A stretch of 64,000 bases of DNA, from positions 62,001 through 126,000 of the forward strand of contig CAZGRP010000005.1 in assembly GCA_964527995.1 (NCBI GenBank), written 5' to 3'. The translations under genes and the position numbers were made by a program. How positions within the stretch are numbered: the stretch's first letter is position 1; every line of letters starts with the position of its first letter. Source of the DNA: CAZGRP01 sp964527995 (GTDB lineage Bacteria > Zhuqueibacterota > Zhuqueibacteria > Oceanimicrobiales > CAZGRP01). Shown in pieces: positions 33,780 through 42,829 of the stretch. The notes under the pieces were generated by a model. It did not search any database. It saw only the letters and a program-made list of their open reading frames with translations, and had not been told where the DNA came from.

Positions 33780-35276
33780 ATGGAAATCGCAGTAAAGGCT
33801 GCACCAATCGACACGGAGCCTTCGGAGGCTCTCATCGTCGGCGTACCTCAAGATACATCTTCGTTGCATTTGCCTGCCGCGCTGCAGGAGATCGCCAACG
33901 GCCCCATTGCGGCTGGTGACTTCCGCGGCAAAGCGAATGAGGTCATGCTTCTCTACACCTATCTCGAGCAAGGGCCCAGGCGCCTCTGCCTTGTCGGGCT
34001 GGGGGAGTGGGATCACTACACCCTGGAGGCCATAAGAAAGGCCATCGGCACGGCAGCCAAACAGGTGATGAACCTCGGCGTGCGCAGTTGTGCCGTCGCT
34101 CTCGATCTTTTTCGCGGCGAAAAGTTCAACACCAACGAGACGGCTCAGGCTATCGTCGAGTCCGCCATTCTGGGGACCTATCAGTATACGCAGTTCAAGG
34201 AAGTCGAGCCAGACCAGGCCAAGAGGCTGGAGAACATGACCTTGCTGGTGGCGGAGTCTGGGCAACAGGCTGGTGCCGAAGATGGAGCGCGATGGGGAAC
34301 GATTGTCGCCGATTCGGTCTGTGCCAGCCGCGACCTGCAGAACCATCCGGGCAACATGTTGACACCGGCACGGCTCGCCGAAGAGGCGGAAAAACTGGCC
34401 CATCGGAAGGACCTATCCTTTGAAGTACTTACAGAGAAGGAAGCACGCGAGCACGGCATGGGAGCGTTTCTTGCAGTGGCACAGGGCAGCCATCAGCCGC
34501 CCCGGTTCATTGTCATGGAGTACAAACCAAAAGGGGCCGCGGGCGAACCCTATGTATTCATCGGTAAGGGCGTCACTTTCGACAGCGGTGGCATCTCGAT
34601 CAAGCCGAGCTCGAAGATGGAAGAGATGAAGTTCGACATGTCGGGCGCAGCCGCGGTGCTTGGCACACTCGCTGCGGTCTCCGATCTGCAGATGCCGGTC
34701 CATGTTGTCGGATTGATTCCGGCCACCGAAAACCTCCCGGGTGGCTCGGCTTTGAAGCCGGGTGACATCGTGCGCGCCAGCAACGGCAAGACCATCGAAA
34801 TCATCAACACCGATGCCGAAGGCCGGCTGATTCTTGCTGATGCCCTGGCCTATGCCAAACGCTTTCAACCCGCCGCGGTTGTCGACCTGGCCACGCTCAC
34901 CGGGGCGTGTGTCGTGGCCCTCGGCCAGGAGGCGACCGGCCTGTTCGGCAACGACGAGAGCCTCATGGAGCAACTCAGACAAGCCGGTGAGCAGACGGGT
35001 GAGCGCTGCTGGCCGTTGCCCCTTTGGGACGCCTATGATGAGCTGATCAAGAGTGACTATGCCGACGTCAAGAACAGCGGCGGCCGTTGGGCCGGGGCGA
35101 TCACCGCGGCCGCTTTCTTGAAGAAGTTTGTCGACGGATACCGCTGGGCCCATCTCGACATCGCTGGAACCGCCTATTCGGACAAAGATCGGCCCATCGC
35201 GCCCCGTGGTGGGGCCGGTGTCGGTGTGCGGCTTCTTGTGCAGTTCCTGAGGAATGCTCTGCAGCGCCCGGCATGA
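33780..35276 (+). CDS. pepA: Leucyl aminopeptidase (M17 family)
   Basis: A 498-residue cytosolic metallo-aminopeptidase that removes N-terminal residues from peptides and also serves as a DNA-binding factor in some bacteria. The catalytic C-terminal domain has GKGVTFDSGGISIKPS, MKFDMSGAAAV and the family signature NTDAEGRLILADAL (residues 343 onward), which supply the two-metal site. The N-terminal macro-like domain occupies about 1-170. Start ATG 33780 follows GGGAGACGTGGA. It stands alone between the nuo operon and ffh, with folded leader regions on both sides. Confidence 0.96.
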   Translation: MEIAVKAAPIDTEPSEALIVGVPQDTSSLHLPAALQEIANGPIAAGDFRGKANEVMLLYTYLEQGPRRLCLVGLGEWDHYTLEAIRKAIGTAAKQVMNLGVRSCAVALDLFRGEKFNTNETAQAIVESAILGTYQYTQFKEVEPDQAKRLENMTLLVAESGQQAGAEDGARWGTIVADSVCASRDLQNHPGNMLTPARLAEEAEKLAHRKDLSFEVLTEKEAREHGMGAFLAVAQGSHQPPRFIVMEYKPKGAAGEPYVFIGKGVTFDSGGISIKPSSKMEEMKFDMSGAAAVLGTLAAVSDLQMPVHVVGLIPATENLPGGSALKPGDIVRASNGKTIEIINTDAEGRLILADALAYAKRFQPAAVVDLATLTGACVVALGQEATGLFGNDESLMEQLRQAGEQTGERCWPLPLWDAYDELIKSDYADVKNSGGRWAGAITAAAFLKKFVDGYRWAHLDIAGTAYSDKDRPIAPRGGAGVGVRLLVQFLRNALQRPA

Positions 35277-35315
35277 GGCACTGCCTGGGGCACCTGCCGG
35301 TGCGGCAAATTGATG

Positions 35316-35344
35316 TTGACAATGCAGGCTCCAGTTCGTATATT
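35316..35344 (+). promoter_or_regulatory. Sigma-70-like promoter ahead of ffh
   Basis: TTGACA at 35316-35321, a 17-base spacer and TATATT at 35339-35344: near-consensus on both boxes. A start site near 35351 would give a leader of about 115 bases before ffh. Confidence 0.75.
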
Positions 35345-35385
35345 AGCAAGCCCTGGAAGGGAGGGCTGCTTCCCGATGACCTGTC

Positions 35386-35428
35386 CAGCCTTTGGCCAAC
35401 AATTTGCTTGCAAAGGCTGCTTTTTTTT
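35386..35428 (+). terminator. Terminator inside the ffh leader (attenuator candidate)
   Basis: CAGCCTTTG (35386-35394) pairs perfectly with CAAAGGCTG (35411-35419), followed by eight Ts at 35421-35428. It lies downstream of the promoter at 35316 and only 37 bases before the ffh ATG, so it must be read through for ffh to be expressed from that promoter. Confidence 0.85.
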
Positions 35429-35465
35429 GGTAACTTTTTCTATGTAATTACTGGACTTCCGGTAG

Positions 35466-36776
35466 ATGTTCGAGGAACTGACCGAAAAACTCGAGACAGC
35501 GTTCCGCAAGCTTCGTGGTCACGGCAAGCTGACGGAGAAGAACATCGCCGATTCCATGCGGGAGATCCGGCGGGTGCTCCTGGAGGCCGACGTCAACTAC
35601 AAGGTCGCCAAGGAGTTTATCGCCCGGGTGCAGGAGAAAGCCGTCGGCCAGGAGGTGCTACGAAGTATCACGCCAGGCCAGCAGGTCGTCAAAATCATAC
35701 ACGACGAGCTGATCCACTTGATGGGCGAATCCGATGCGCCCATTCATTTTGCCCAGATCCCGCCGACGGTGATCATGCTTGTCGGGCTTCAGGGGTCGGG
35801 AAAGACGACTCTGGCGGGCAAGCTGGCAGCACATTTCAAATCGCGGCACCGCCGCAGTCTGCTGGTGGCAGCGGACTTGAGGCGTCCTGCGGCCGTGGAA
35901 CAACTTCGCGTCGTTGGCGAACAAGTCGGCGCCCAGGTCTATACGGCCCAGGGGAAGAATCCTGTCGAGGTGTGTGTCGAGGGCCGAGAGCTGGGGCGCA
36001 GGCAAGGATTCGATGTCGTCATTCTCGACACTGCCGGGCGCCTGCATGTGGATGAAGAGTTGATGGCCGAGCTGGCCAGGATCAAGGACAAGACTCAGCC
36101 ACAAGAGATTCTCTTCGTCGCAGACGGCATGACCGGGCAGGACGCAGTCAACACGGCTCAGGAGTTTCTTCGCCGTCTCGATTTCACCGGGGTAGTGCTC
36201 ACCAAGCTCGATGGGGATGCCCGCGGAGGGGCGGCTCTCTCCATTCGGGCCGTCACCGGCAAGCCGATCAAGTTCATTAGCCTTGGCGAGAAGTTCGACG
36301 CCCTCGAAAAGTTCCACCCGGATCGCATGGCGTCGCGCATTCTCGGTATGGGCGATATCGTCAGTCTGGTCGAGAAGGCCCAGCAGAGCCTTGACGAGGA
36401 AAAAGCGCGCAAGCTCGAGCGCAGGCTTCGGCGACAGGAGTTCACGCTGGAGGACTTCTACGATCAGCTTCAGCAGATCAAACGTATGGGACCACTGGAT
36501 CAGTTGCTCGGCATGATTCCGGGAGTGGGTGGCAAGGCCCTCAAAGGCCTGTCCGTCGATGACCGCGCTCTGGTTCGCATCGAAGCGATCATCAATTCGA
36601 TGACGCCGGACGAACGCCGGCGGCCGCACATCATCAACGGCAGCCGGCGAAGACGAATCGCCCGCGGCAGTGGAACCTCGATCCAGGACGTCAACAAACT
36701 GCTGAAGCAGTTTCAAATGATGCAGAAGATGGTCAAGAATATGAGTCGGCTCCAGCCTGGCCGCTTGCCGATTTGA
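35466..36776 (+). CDS. ffh: Signal recognition particle protein (SRP54)
   Basis: A 436-residue GTPase that, with SRP RNA, delivers membrane proteins to FtsY and the translocon. N domain 1-~90; G domain with P-loop GLQGSGKTT (107-115), DTAGRLHVDEEL, TKLDGDARGGAALS; M domain with MGPLDQLLGMIPG and the RNA-binding RRRRIARGSGTSIQDVNKLL. The methionine-rich tail is short. It heads the ffh-rpsP-khpA-rimM-trmD-rplS run. Its leader holds a promoter and a terminator. Confidence 0.97.
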   Translation: MFEELTEKLETAFRKLRGHGKLTEKNIADSMREIRRVLLEADVNYKVAKEFIARVQEKAVGQEVLRSITPGQQVVKIIHDELIHLMGESDAPIHFAQIPPTVIMLVGLQGSGKTTLAGKLAAHFKSRHRRSLLVAADLRRPAAVEQLRVVGEQVGAQVYTAQGKNPVEVCVEGRELGRRQGFDVVILDTAGRLHVDEELMAELARIKDKTQPQEILFVADGMTGQDAVNTAQEFLRRLDFTGVVLTKLDGDARGGAALSIRAVTGKPIKFISLGEKFDALEKFHPDRMASRILGMGDIVSLVEKAQQSLDEEKARKLERRLRRQEFTLEDFYDQLQQIKRMGPLDQLLGMIPGVGGKALKGLSVDDRALVRIEAIINSMTPDERRRPHIINGSRRRRIARGSGTSIQDVNKLLKQFQMMQKMVKNMSRLQPGRLPI

Positions 36777-36811
36777 AGCGTTGTTGAGTTCAAGTAGAAA
36801 GGAGAATTGAG

Positions 36812-37387
36812 TTGGCAGTTAAGTTGCGTTTGAGGCGAATGGGGAAGAAGAAGCAGCCGTTCTACCGCATCGTGGCGGCCGATGCCCGGAAGCCACGGGA
36901 TGGGGAGTACCTCGACAACTTGGGTACCTACGATCCCCGGTCCCATCCCATCGCGGTGGAAGTCAATGAAGAGCGTGCCCTCTACTGGTTGCAACACGGA
37001 GCCATACCGACTGATACCGTCCGCAGCCTCCTGCGGCGGAAGGGGATCCTGCTGAAATGGGATCTGATCAAGCGAGGCTACGACGAGGAACGTATTGCCG
37101 AGGAGTTCAAGAAGTGGGAAGTGTTGCAGATTGAACGCCGCAAGCGGCTGGAGGCGGCGGAAATCCAGAAACAGAAGCAGCAGGCCGAGGCCGAAGAAGT
37201 GACCGCTGAGGAGGAGGCCGCTGGCGCTGAGACCGAGGCGGCTGTTGAACAGGAGGAGGCCGCTGGCCCAGAGACCGAGGCGGCTGTCGAACAGGAGGAG
37301 GCCTCTGCTGAAGCGGGAGATACCTCATCTGAGGCTGGCGCAGAGCCCGAGGCTGAAGAGCCGGCGGAGACCGACAAAAGCGACTGA
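36812..37387 (+). CDS. rpsP: 30S ribosomal protein S16 with long acidic tail
   Basis: A 191-residue S16; the conserved core is the first ~85 residues (VKLRLRRMGKKKQPFYRIVAADARKPRDG...). The remaining half is unusual: a basic/helical stretch (IERRKRLEAAEIQKQKQQ) then an Ala/Glu-rich tail with two tandem 14-residue repeats (EEAAGxETEAAVEQ). The usual S16 is about 80-100 residues, though C-terminal extensions are known in FCB bacteria. Starts at TTG 36812 after AAGGAG. Confidence 0.96.
   Translation: MAVKLRLRRMGKKKQPFYRIVAADARKPRDGEYLDNLGTYDPRSHPIAVEVNEERALYWLQHGAIPTDTVRSLLRRKGILLKWDLIKRGYDEERIAEEFKKWEVLQIERRKRLEAAEIQKQKQQAEAEEVTAEEEAAGAETEAAVEQEEAAGPETEAAVEQEEASAEAGDTSSEAGAEPEAEEPAETDKSD
37211..37294 (+). 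repeat. 42-bp tandem repeat within rpsP
   Basis: Two in-frame copies (37211-37252 and 37253-37294) plus a partial third, encoding the 14-residue acidic repeat of the S16 tail. Copies differ at only a few bases, so the repeat is recent or conserved. Confidence 0.85.
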
Positions 37388-37687
37388 TTGAGGCCGCTGC
37401 CCTCCCGCACCTGGAGCTGCCAGGCGGCACGGTGCAAAGCCCGGTCGATACCGGGCCCGAAGACGCCCGCCCAACCGGAGGATAGGCAGCCGGCGGGATG
37501 GCGCTTCAGCTATGTACACGACAACTTCTTCAATCTGATCCGTAACACGCTTCGTACGAGATCGCTCTTGGCGACTGGAACCGACCTGGGTCACCGATCA
37601 CGACGGGGAGGTGTGATACTCAGGCTACTCAAAAAAGCCGAAGTGGATTCAGATCCCGTCCAGAACAGCCAAACAGGAGGGGTTGAT
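37388..37687 (+). other. Intergenic stretch rpsP-khpA
   Basis: About 300 bases in the same open frame as khpA, but the translated part (SYVHDNFFNLIRNTLRTRS and neighbours) resembles no protein I know and there is no ribosome site for an upstream start. I see no gene, promoter or terminator here. Confidence 0.5.
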
Positions 37688-37918
37688 ATGAAGGAGTTCG
37701 TCCTGTACATAGTCAGGCACCTGGTAGATAAGCCGGAAGAAGTTCAGGTGAACGAGATCGACGGTGAGCGGACGGTTGTGTATGAACTCCGCGTGGGTCA
37801 GGGAGATATGGGGAAGGTTATCGGCAGGCGCGGGCAAACAGCTAAGTCGATCCGTACACTGCTGGCTGCGGCTTCGGCGAAAACAGGAAAGCGGGCTGTT
37901 CTAGAGATTCTAGAATAG
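37688..37918 (+). CDS. khpA: KH-domain RNA-binding protein
   Basis: A 76-residue single KH domain protein with the GxxG loop in GKVIGRRGQTAKSIRTLL. KhpA proteins bind RNA and are linked to cell division and translation in other bacteria. ATG 37688 is six bases after GGAGGGG; the open frame continues upstream, but that part is not conserved. Position between rpsP and rimM is the classic one for this gene. Confidence 0.95.
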   Translation: MKEFVLYIVRHLVDKPEEVQVNEIDGERTVVYELRVGQGDMGKVIGRRGQTAKSIRTLLAAASAKTGKRAVLEILE

Positions 37919-38096
37919 GCTGGTCGAGTCAAGCTTTCCTCATTGTCCCTCCACAGGGGGCTCGCAAGAAGTTTGCCGCCCGTGTTCACTTGATCGAACT
38001 CTCTCAGGTCATCCGCATGTGCGTGGCCAGCTTCACCGATTCGCCGCCGCTTTTCTTTTGCCGCGGACGGTAGCAGCGGAATGGTTTCCAACCGGC

Positions 38097-38633
38097 GTGC
38101 CTAAGAAGCGTTCTGCACAACGCCCTCCCGAGTTCGTTACCATCGCCTACGTCGAGCGACCGCATGGCGTGCGCGGTGGTCTTCGACTGCGGGTTGTGAC
38201 GGATCATCCTGAACAGTTGCACAGCCTGGATCACGTTTTCTTGACGAACCGTGAAGGCGTGCGTGAGAAATTCAGGGTGATGCGGGCCAGGGTTCAGGGA
38301 GGTCGGATCTACCTCGATCTGGAAGAACTCAAGAGCCGGGAACAAGCGGCGCAGTGGCGTGGCGCCAGCGTGGAAATCCCCGGCGCGAGTCTGCCGCCAT
38401 TGGAAGAAGGCGAGTATTACGCCTTCGAACTGATTGGTTTGAAAGTTGTCACCACGCAAGGCGAGGAGGTCGGCGTTCTGGCAGAGGTGCTCGATATGCC
38501 GGCCAACGATGTATATGTGGTGCGCAAGGGAGAAAAGGAGCATCTCATTCCGGCAATCAAGGACGTCGTCAAGGAAGTCGATCTGAGTGCCGGACGTATG
38601 GTCATCGAGGCGATCGAGGGACTCCTCGACTGA
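38097..38633 (+). CDS. rimM: Ribosome maturation factor
   Basis: About 178 residues. RimM assists late 30S assembly around S19. The N-terminal domain begins with VTIAYVERPHGVRGGLRLRVVTDHPE and the C-terminal PRC-barrel has YYAFELIGLKVVTTQGEEVGVL and DVYVVRKGEKEHLIPAIKDVVKEVD. I choose GTG 38097 (PKKRSAQ...) because it gives the normal family length; the frame stays open back to 38019 and the true start is uncertain. Confidence 0.93.
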   Translation: MPKKRSAQRPPEFVTIAYVERPHGVRGGLRLRVVTDHPEQLHSLDHVFLTNREGVREKFRVMRARVQGGRIYLDLEELKSREQAAQWRGASVEIPGASLPPLEEGEYYAFELIGLKVVTTQGEEVGVLAEVLDMPANDVYVVRKGEKEHLIPAIKDVVKEVDLSAGRMVIEAIEGLLD

Positions 38634-38660
38634 CCACTCATTGTCGTCGCTGGTTGAAAG

Positions 38661-39377
38661 ATGCGGATACACATTCTAACAGGTTTTCCCAAGTTGCTCG
38701 ATAGCCCGCTCAACGAGAGCATTCTGAAGCGGGCTCAGGCCAAGGGCCTTGTCGAGATTCTGGTGCACGACCTTCGTGATTACACGACCGACAAGCACAG
38801 GCAGATCGACGACTATCCCTATGGCGGTGGGGCTGGCATGGTGCTCAAACCCGAGCCCATTTTCCGCTGCATGGATACCATCGCCGAGCGCTGGCCGGAG
38901 GATGCCCGCAGAGTCATCCTTCTGACGCCCACCGGAGAGACTTTTAATCAGAAAAAGGCGCAGGAGCTCTCCCTCAGCAAGGGGATGGTACTGATCTGCG
39001 GTCACTACAAGGGCGTCGACGACCGGGTGCGCCAGGCGCTCGTCACCGAGGAAGTCTCGATCGGAGACTATATTCTCACAGGCGGAGAACTTGCGGCATT
39101 GGTCGTCGTCGATGCTGTCGTCCGGCTTCTGCCGGGCGTGCTGGGGGATTTCGACTCCGCCCTGACCGACTCCTTTGTAAACGATCTTTTGGACTGCCCG
39201 TACTTTACCCGCCCGGAGGAGTACCGAGGCATGCGAGTGCCGGAGGTGCTGCTCTCTGGGCATCATGCCCAGATTGCGGCGTGGCGGAGACAGAAATCGC
39301 TGGAACGTACGCGAGAGCGGCGTCGCGACCTGTGGGAGAAAGTCAAAGAGTATTTCGACGCACAGGAAACCGGCTGA
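38661..39377 (+). CDS. trmD: tRNA (guanine37-N1)-methyltransferase
   Basis: A 238-residue SPOUT-fold enzyme that methylates G37 of tRNAs reading CNN codons, preventing frameshifts. Signature stretches: YGGGAGMVLKPEPIF, the cofactor-knot parts LTPTGETFNQKKAQEL and ICGHYKGVDDRV, and SIGDYILTGGELAALVVVDA. Normal length. Twenty-seven bases after rimM. Confidence 0.97.
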   Translation: MRIHILTGFPKLLDSPLNESILKRAQAKGLVEILVHDLRDYTTDKHRQIDDYPYGGGAGMVLKPEPIFRCMDTIAERWPEDARRVILLTPTGETFNQKKAQELSLSKGMVLICGHYKGVDDRVRQALVTEEVSIGDYILTGGELAALVVVDAVVRLLPGVLGDFDSALTDSFVNDLLDCPYFTRPEEYRGMRVPEVLLSGHHAQIAAWRRQKSLERTRERRRDLWEKVKEYFDAQETG

Positions 39378-39429
39378 GCGGCGCCGCCGCCGATTCGCTG
39401 GAAATGGAATTGATGAGGAGGATGTAGCT

Positions 39430-39771
39430 ATGAGCAAGATAGACGCACTGACAGCCGCACAACGGAGGAGCGACATCCCTGATTTCGCTCCCGGTGACAC
39501 CATTGCTGTTCATTACCGTGTCGTGGAGGGCAACAAAGAGCGCATCCAGGTATATCAGGGGGTCGTGATTCAGCGCCACGGCAGTGGTTTGAACGAGACC
39601 TTCACGGTGCGCAAAGTCTCGAACGGGGTCGGCGTGGAGCGCATCTTTCCGCTCCATTCGCCCAATATCGCCAAGATCGAGAACTTGCGCCGAGGCCGCG
39701 TGCGCCGGGCCCGACTGTTCTACCTGCGGGGATTGCGCGGAAAGGCCGCCCGCATCGCCGAAAAACGATAG
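39430..39771 (+). CDS. rplS: 50S ribosomal protein L19
   Basis: A 113-residue L19, located at the 30S-50S interface. Family blocks: FAPGDTIAVHYRVVEGNKERIQVYQG, GVGVERIFPLHSP and RRARLFYLRGLRGKAARI. ATG 39430 is eight bases after GAGGAGG; earlier in-frame starts lie inside trmD. Last gene of the block, followed by a strong terminator. Confidence 0.97.
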   Translation: MSKIDALTAAQRRSDIPDFAPGDTIAVHYRVVEGNKERIQVYQGVVIQRHGSGLNETFTVRKVSNGVGVERIFPLHSPNIAKIENLRRGRVRRARLFYLRGLRGKAARIAEKR

Positions 39772-39791
39772 CTGGTCAGGCGGAATAGAAC

Positions 39792-39832
39792 GGCCGCTGC
39801 GGGACTTGTCGTTCCCCACAGCGGCCTTTTTT
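39792..39832 (+). terminator. Strong intrinsic terminator after rplS
   Basis: GGCCGCTG at 39792-39799 pairs with CAGCGGCC at 39819-39826, the stem extends inward (GGG with CCC), and six Ts follow at 39827-39832. This closes the ffh-rplS operon. Confidence 0.95.
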
Positions 39833-39881
39833 CGTCCGGGGGCCGCCCGAGACCAGGAGAACATCCATACATACGAGAATC

Positions 39882-41216
39882 ATGCGAAGAACTCGTGTTC
39901 ACACGCCACTTCCGGGGCCGCGCAGCCGCGAATTCCTGGAGCGGAGGAGTGCCGCCGTACCGGACGCGCTCTACAGCCATATCCCGATTGCTGTACGCCG
40001 GGCACTGGGGAGCGAAGTTGAGGACGTGGATGGCAACCGCTTCATCGATTTCGCCGGCGGCATCGGCGTACTCAATGTTGGACACTGCAACCCCGACGTC
40101 GTGGCGGCAGTGGTGGAGCAGGCCGAGAGCCTCACGCACATGTGCATGCATGTCGCCATGTACGAGCCCTATGTCGCCCTGGCGGAGAACTTGAATCGCC
40201 TCGTCCCTGTACCTGCGCCGAAGAAAACCCTTCTCGTCAACAGCGGCGCCGAGGCTGTGGAGAACGCGGTCAAGATCGCTCGCTACGCTACAGGCAGACC
40301 GGCCCTGGTCGCCTTCGAGCACGGATTCCACGGTCGTACGCTGCTCGGCCTCAGTCTGACCGGCAAGGTGGCCCCTTACAAGAAGGGCTTTGGCCCGTTC
40401 TTCGGGGATGTATACCATGCCCCCTACCCTTACGGCTATCGCTGCCCCGCCGGCAGCGACCCGCAATCGGCACTGGCATATTACGTCGGCGTGCTTCACG
40501 ATCTTTTCAAGACCCAGGTCGATCCGCTCGCGGTCGCTGCGGTGCTCTTCGAGCCGGTTCTCGGCGAAGGAGGCTTCGTGCAGATGCCGCAGGCCTACCT
40601 CGAGGAATTATTCGCCCTGTGCCGGCGCTACGGCATCCTCACCATCGTCGACGAGATCCAGAGTGGCTGGGGCCGTAGCGGCCGCATGTTCGCCATCGAG
40701 CACTACGACGTGGAGCCAGACATCGTGGTCACCGCGAAATCGATCGCCGGTGGCCTGCCCCTGGCGTCGGTCACGGCTCGTTCCGAATTGGTGGATCATA
40801 TCCATCCGGGCGGCTTGGGGAGCACATTTGGCGGAAACCCGATTTCGTGCGCAGCCGGCCTGGCTGCCGTTCGCATCATCGAGGAGAACCGCCTGGCTGA
40901 TCGAGCCGACAAGCTGGGTCGCTTCGTCCGGGAACGGTTCAACGAATGGAAGGAGCGTTTCTCAGCCATCGGCGATGTCCGCGGAGTGGGCGCGATGAAC
41001 GCCATCGAGTTCGTCAAAGACCGGACGACCAAAGAACCGGACCCTGAAGCAGTGAGTCGTCTTCATCGTCTCGCCTATGAACGCGGCCTGATCCTGCTCA
41101 AGGCCGGCACGTATCAGAATGTCATCCGTACTTTGATGCCGCTGGTGATCGAGGAGGAGCTGCTCCACGAGGGGCTCGATATCTTTGAGGAGGCGCTCAT
41201 CGAGGCGCTCGAGTGA
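39882..41216 (+). CDS. gabT: Class III aminotransferase, 4-aminobutyrate type
   Basis: A 444-residue PLP enzyme of the omega-amino acid:2-oxoacid group. Seen: LVNSGAEAVENAVKIAR (cofactor phosphate), FEHGFHGRTLLGLSLTGK, VDEIQSGWGRSG (Asp contacting the pyridine nitrogen) and TAKSIAGGLPLAS with the Schiff-base Lys286. The length and the GLGSTFGGNPISCAAGLA block fit GabT best, but acetylornithine-type or other omega-transaminases are not excluded. It follows the rplS terminator and has its own start after 110 bases. Confidence 0.85.
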   Translation: MRRTRVHTPLPGPRSREFLERRSAAVPDALYSHIPIAVRRALGSEVEDVDGNRFIDFAGGIGVLNVGHCNPDVVAAVVEQAESLTHMCMHVAMYEPYVALAENLNRLVPVPAPKKTLLVNSGAEAVENAVKIARYATGRPALVAFEHGFHGRTLLGLSLTGKVAPYKKGFGPFFGDVYHAPYPYGYRCPAGSDPQSALAYYVGVLHDLFKTQVDPLAVAAVLFEPVLGEGGFVQMPQAYLEELFALCRRYGILTIVDEIQSGWGRSGRMFAIEHYDVEPDIVVTAKSIAGGLPLASVTARSELVDHIHPGGLGSTFGGNPISCAAGLAAVRIIEENRLADRADKLGRFVRERFNEWKERFSAIGDVRGVGAMNAIEFVKDRTTKEPDPEAVSRLHRLAYERGLILLKAGTYQNVIRTLMPLVIEEELLHEGLDIFEEALIEALE

Positions 41217-41281
41217 CGGAGCGCGTGAGGCTACTTTGGCATGCGTGATGGGGCTGAGATCTTCTCGGTACCCGGCCTCCG

Positions 41282-42829
41282 TCAGACCGCATCCTTTGTG
41301 GCAACGAGTGAACTCAGCCACCCCACCAGGACAACGATCGCGCTGCCCACCACGGTGTACAGTGGCCAGGCCAGTGAGATTCCCTCTCCCGGGAGCAGAC
41401 GTTGCACCGGCCCTTTGACCAAAAACAGCATGGCAATCAAACCAGAAAAGAAACCGATCGCCGCAGCGCGCTGGCGAGGCTTGTGGAAGAGGACCCCTAA
41501 GACGAAGGCACCGAGCAAACCGCCGTACGTGTACGAAGCGATCCCCAGCCCGAGTTCCACCACGGCCGGTCTCGTGCCCGGGTTTGGCTGGTGCACCTGG
41601 AGATAGACGAACAGCCCGGCGGAGAGAGTCAGCACGAGAGCCCAACCAAGTGTGATGAATCGCGACACGAGCAGGTCATGCGCCTGGCTGCTGTTCTTGC
41701 CGAAGTAGGGTTTGTAGAGGTCCAGCGTGGTTGCGGAGGCCAGCGAATTGAGGGAACTGCTCAGGCTGCTCATCGCAGCGGCCAGGAGACCGGCGATGAT
41801 CAGGCCACTGAGTCCCGGCGGCAGCACTTCGACAATGAATTTGGGAAAGATCTCGTCGCGGTTGCTGAGGCCCAACTGGCTGAACCCGGCCCCACGGTAG
41901 TAGACCCACAGCAGTGTACCGATCGAAAGAAACAGAAAGAACTGCACGATGACGATCAAGCCGCTGGTGACCAGAGCCTTCTGACTTGAACGCAGGTCGT
42001 GCGTCGACAGCAGTCGCTGCACGATGAGCTGATCGGTGCCGTGCGAGGCCATGGTAAACACCGCGCCGCCGAGAACCGCCGTAATCAGTGTGTATGGCCG
42101 ACGCACGAACTCGGCGAGCGACAAGCCATGGCCCGTGTCGAACATGTGGAGTTTTCCCGCCGCCAAAGCATTCGTGAGAATCGTTGCCGGGCTGTCTGGG
42201 ACTTTCAGCAGGATGACCACACCGGCAGCCAGCGCCCCTCCGAGATAAATCGTCATCTGTACCACGTCCATCGTCACCACCGCCCGGAGCCCACCGATGT
42301 AGGTGTAGGCAACGGTGACGGTCGAAATGGCGACGATGGAGAAGGCGTAGACTTTCCAGTCCGGCCATGCGGTCAGAAATCCGGCCGTTCGCAGGATTAC
42401 GGCAAGCGGAATGGCCGTGGCGAACAGGCGCACGCCGTCGGCGAGCAAGCGCGTGACCATGAAGGTCGTGCTGGCAGCGTTGCGCATGCCGGCACCAAAG
42501 CGGCGCTCCAGGAACTGGTAGGCAGTGGCCAGATTGCCGCGGAAATAGGACGGCAGGAATAGCCAGCTCACCAGGATACGGCCGAGCAGATAGCCGAACG
42601 TAATCTGCATGAAGGTGAAGTCGCCGAAGTAAGCGACGGAGGGGATACTGATGAACGTCAGTGTGGAAGTTTCGGTTGCGACGATGGAAAAGCAGACAGC
42701 CCACCACGGAATGCGGTGGCTGCCGAGAAAATAGTCGCTGGTGGAACGCTGGCGGCCGGCGACCACAACGCCGAAAAGGGCGACGGCGACCAGGTAGACG
42801 ACGATGACGATCAGATCGAGTAGGCGCAT
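41282..42829 (-). CDS. Sodium:solute symporter (SSS family)
   Basis: A 515-residue polytopic membrane protein; the only gene on the minus strand. It has the SSS hallmarks: RQRSTSDYFLGSHRIPWWAV near the N-terminus, YTYIGGLRAVVTMDVVQM in the middle, and GLIIAGLLAAAMSSLSSSLNSLASATTLDLYKP with the serine-rich sodium site. About thirteen hydrophobic segments. The substrate could be a sugar, amino acid, sialate or similar compound; sequence alone does not say. It runs convergent with the aminotransferase and divergent from uppS. Confidence 0.92.
   Translation of the reverse strand: MRLLDLIVIVVYLVAVALFGVVVAGRQRSTSDYFLGSHRIPWWAVCFSIVATETSTLTFISIPSVAYFGDFTFMQITFGYLLGRILVSWLFLPSYFRGNLATAYQFLERRFGAGMRNAASTTFMVTRLLADGVRLFATAIPLAVILRTAGFLTAWPDWKVYAFSIVAISTVTVAYTYIGGLRAVVTMDVVQMTIYLGGALAAGVVILLKVPDSPATILTNALAAGKLHMFDTGHGLSLAEFVRRPYTLITAVLGGAVFTMASHGTDQLIVQRLLSTHDLRSSQKALVTSGLIVIVQFFLFLSIGTLLWVYYRGAGFSQLGLSNRDEIFPKFIVEVLPPGLSGLIIAGLLAAAMSSLSSSLNSLASATTLDLYKPYFGKNSSQAHDLLVSRFITLGWALVLTLSAGLFVYLQVHQPNPGTRPAVVELGLGIASYTYGGLLGAFVLGVLFHKPRQRAAAIGFFSGLIAMLFLVKGPVQRLLPGEGISLAWPLYTVVGSAIVVLVGWLSSLVATKDAV

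Noticed and set aside
35345..35440. Signal recognition particle RNA next to ffh
   Set aside because: The minus strand has GUCA and AGCAGCC in the right order, reminiscent of SRP RNA, but the GGAA-capped helix between them is missing; the plus strand lacks AGCAGCC. Judged coincidence.
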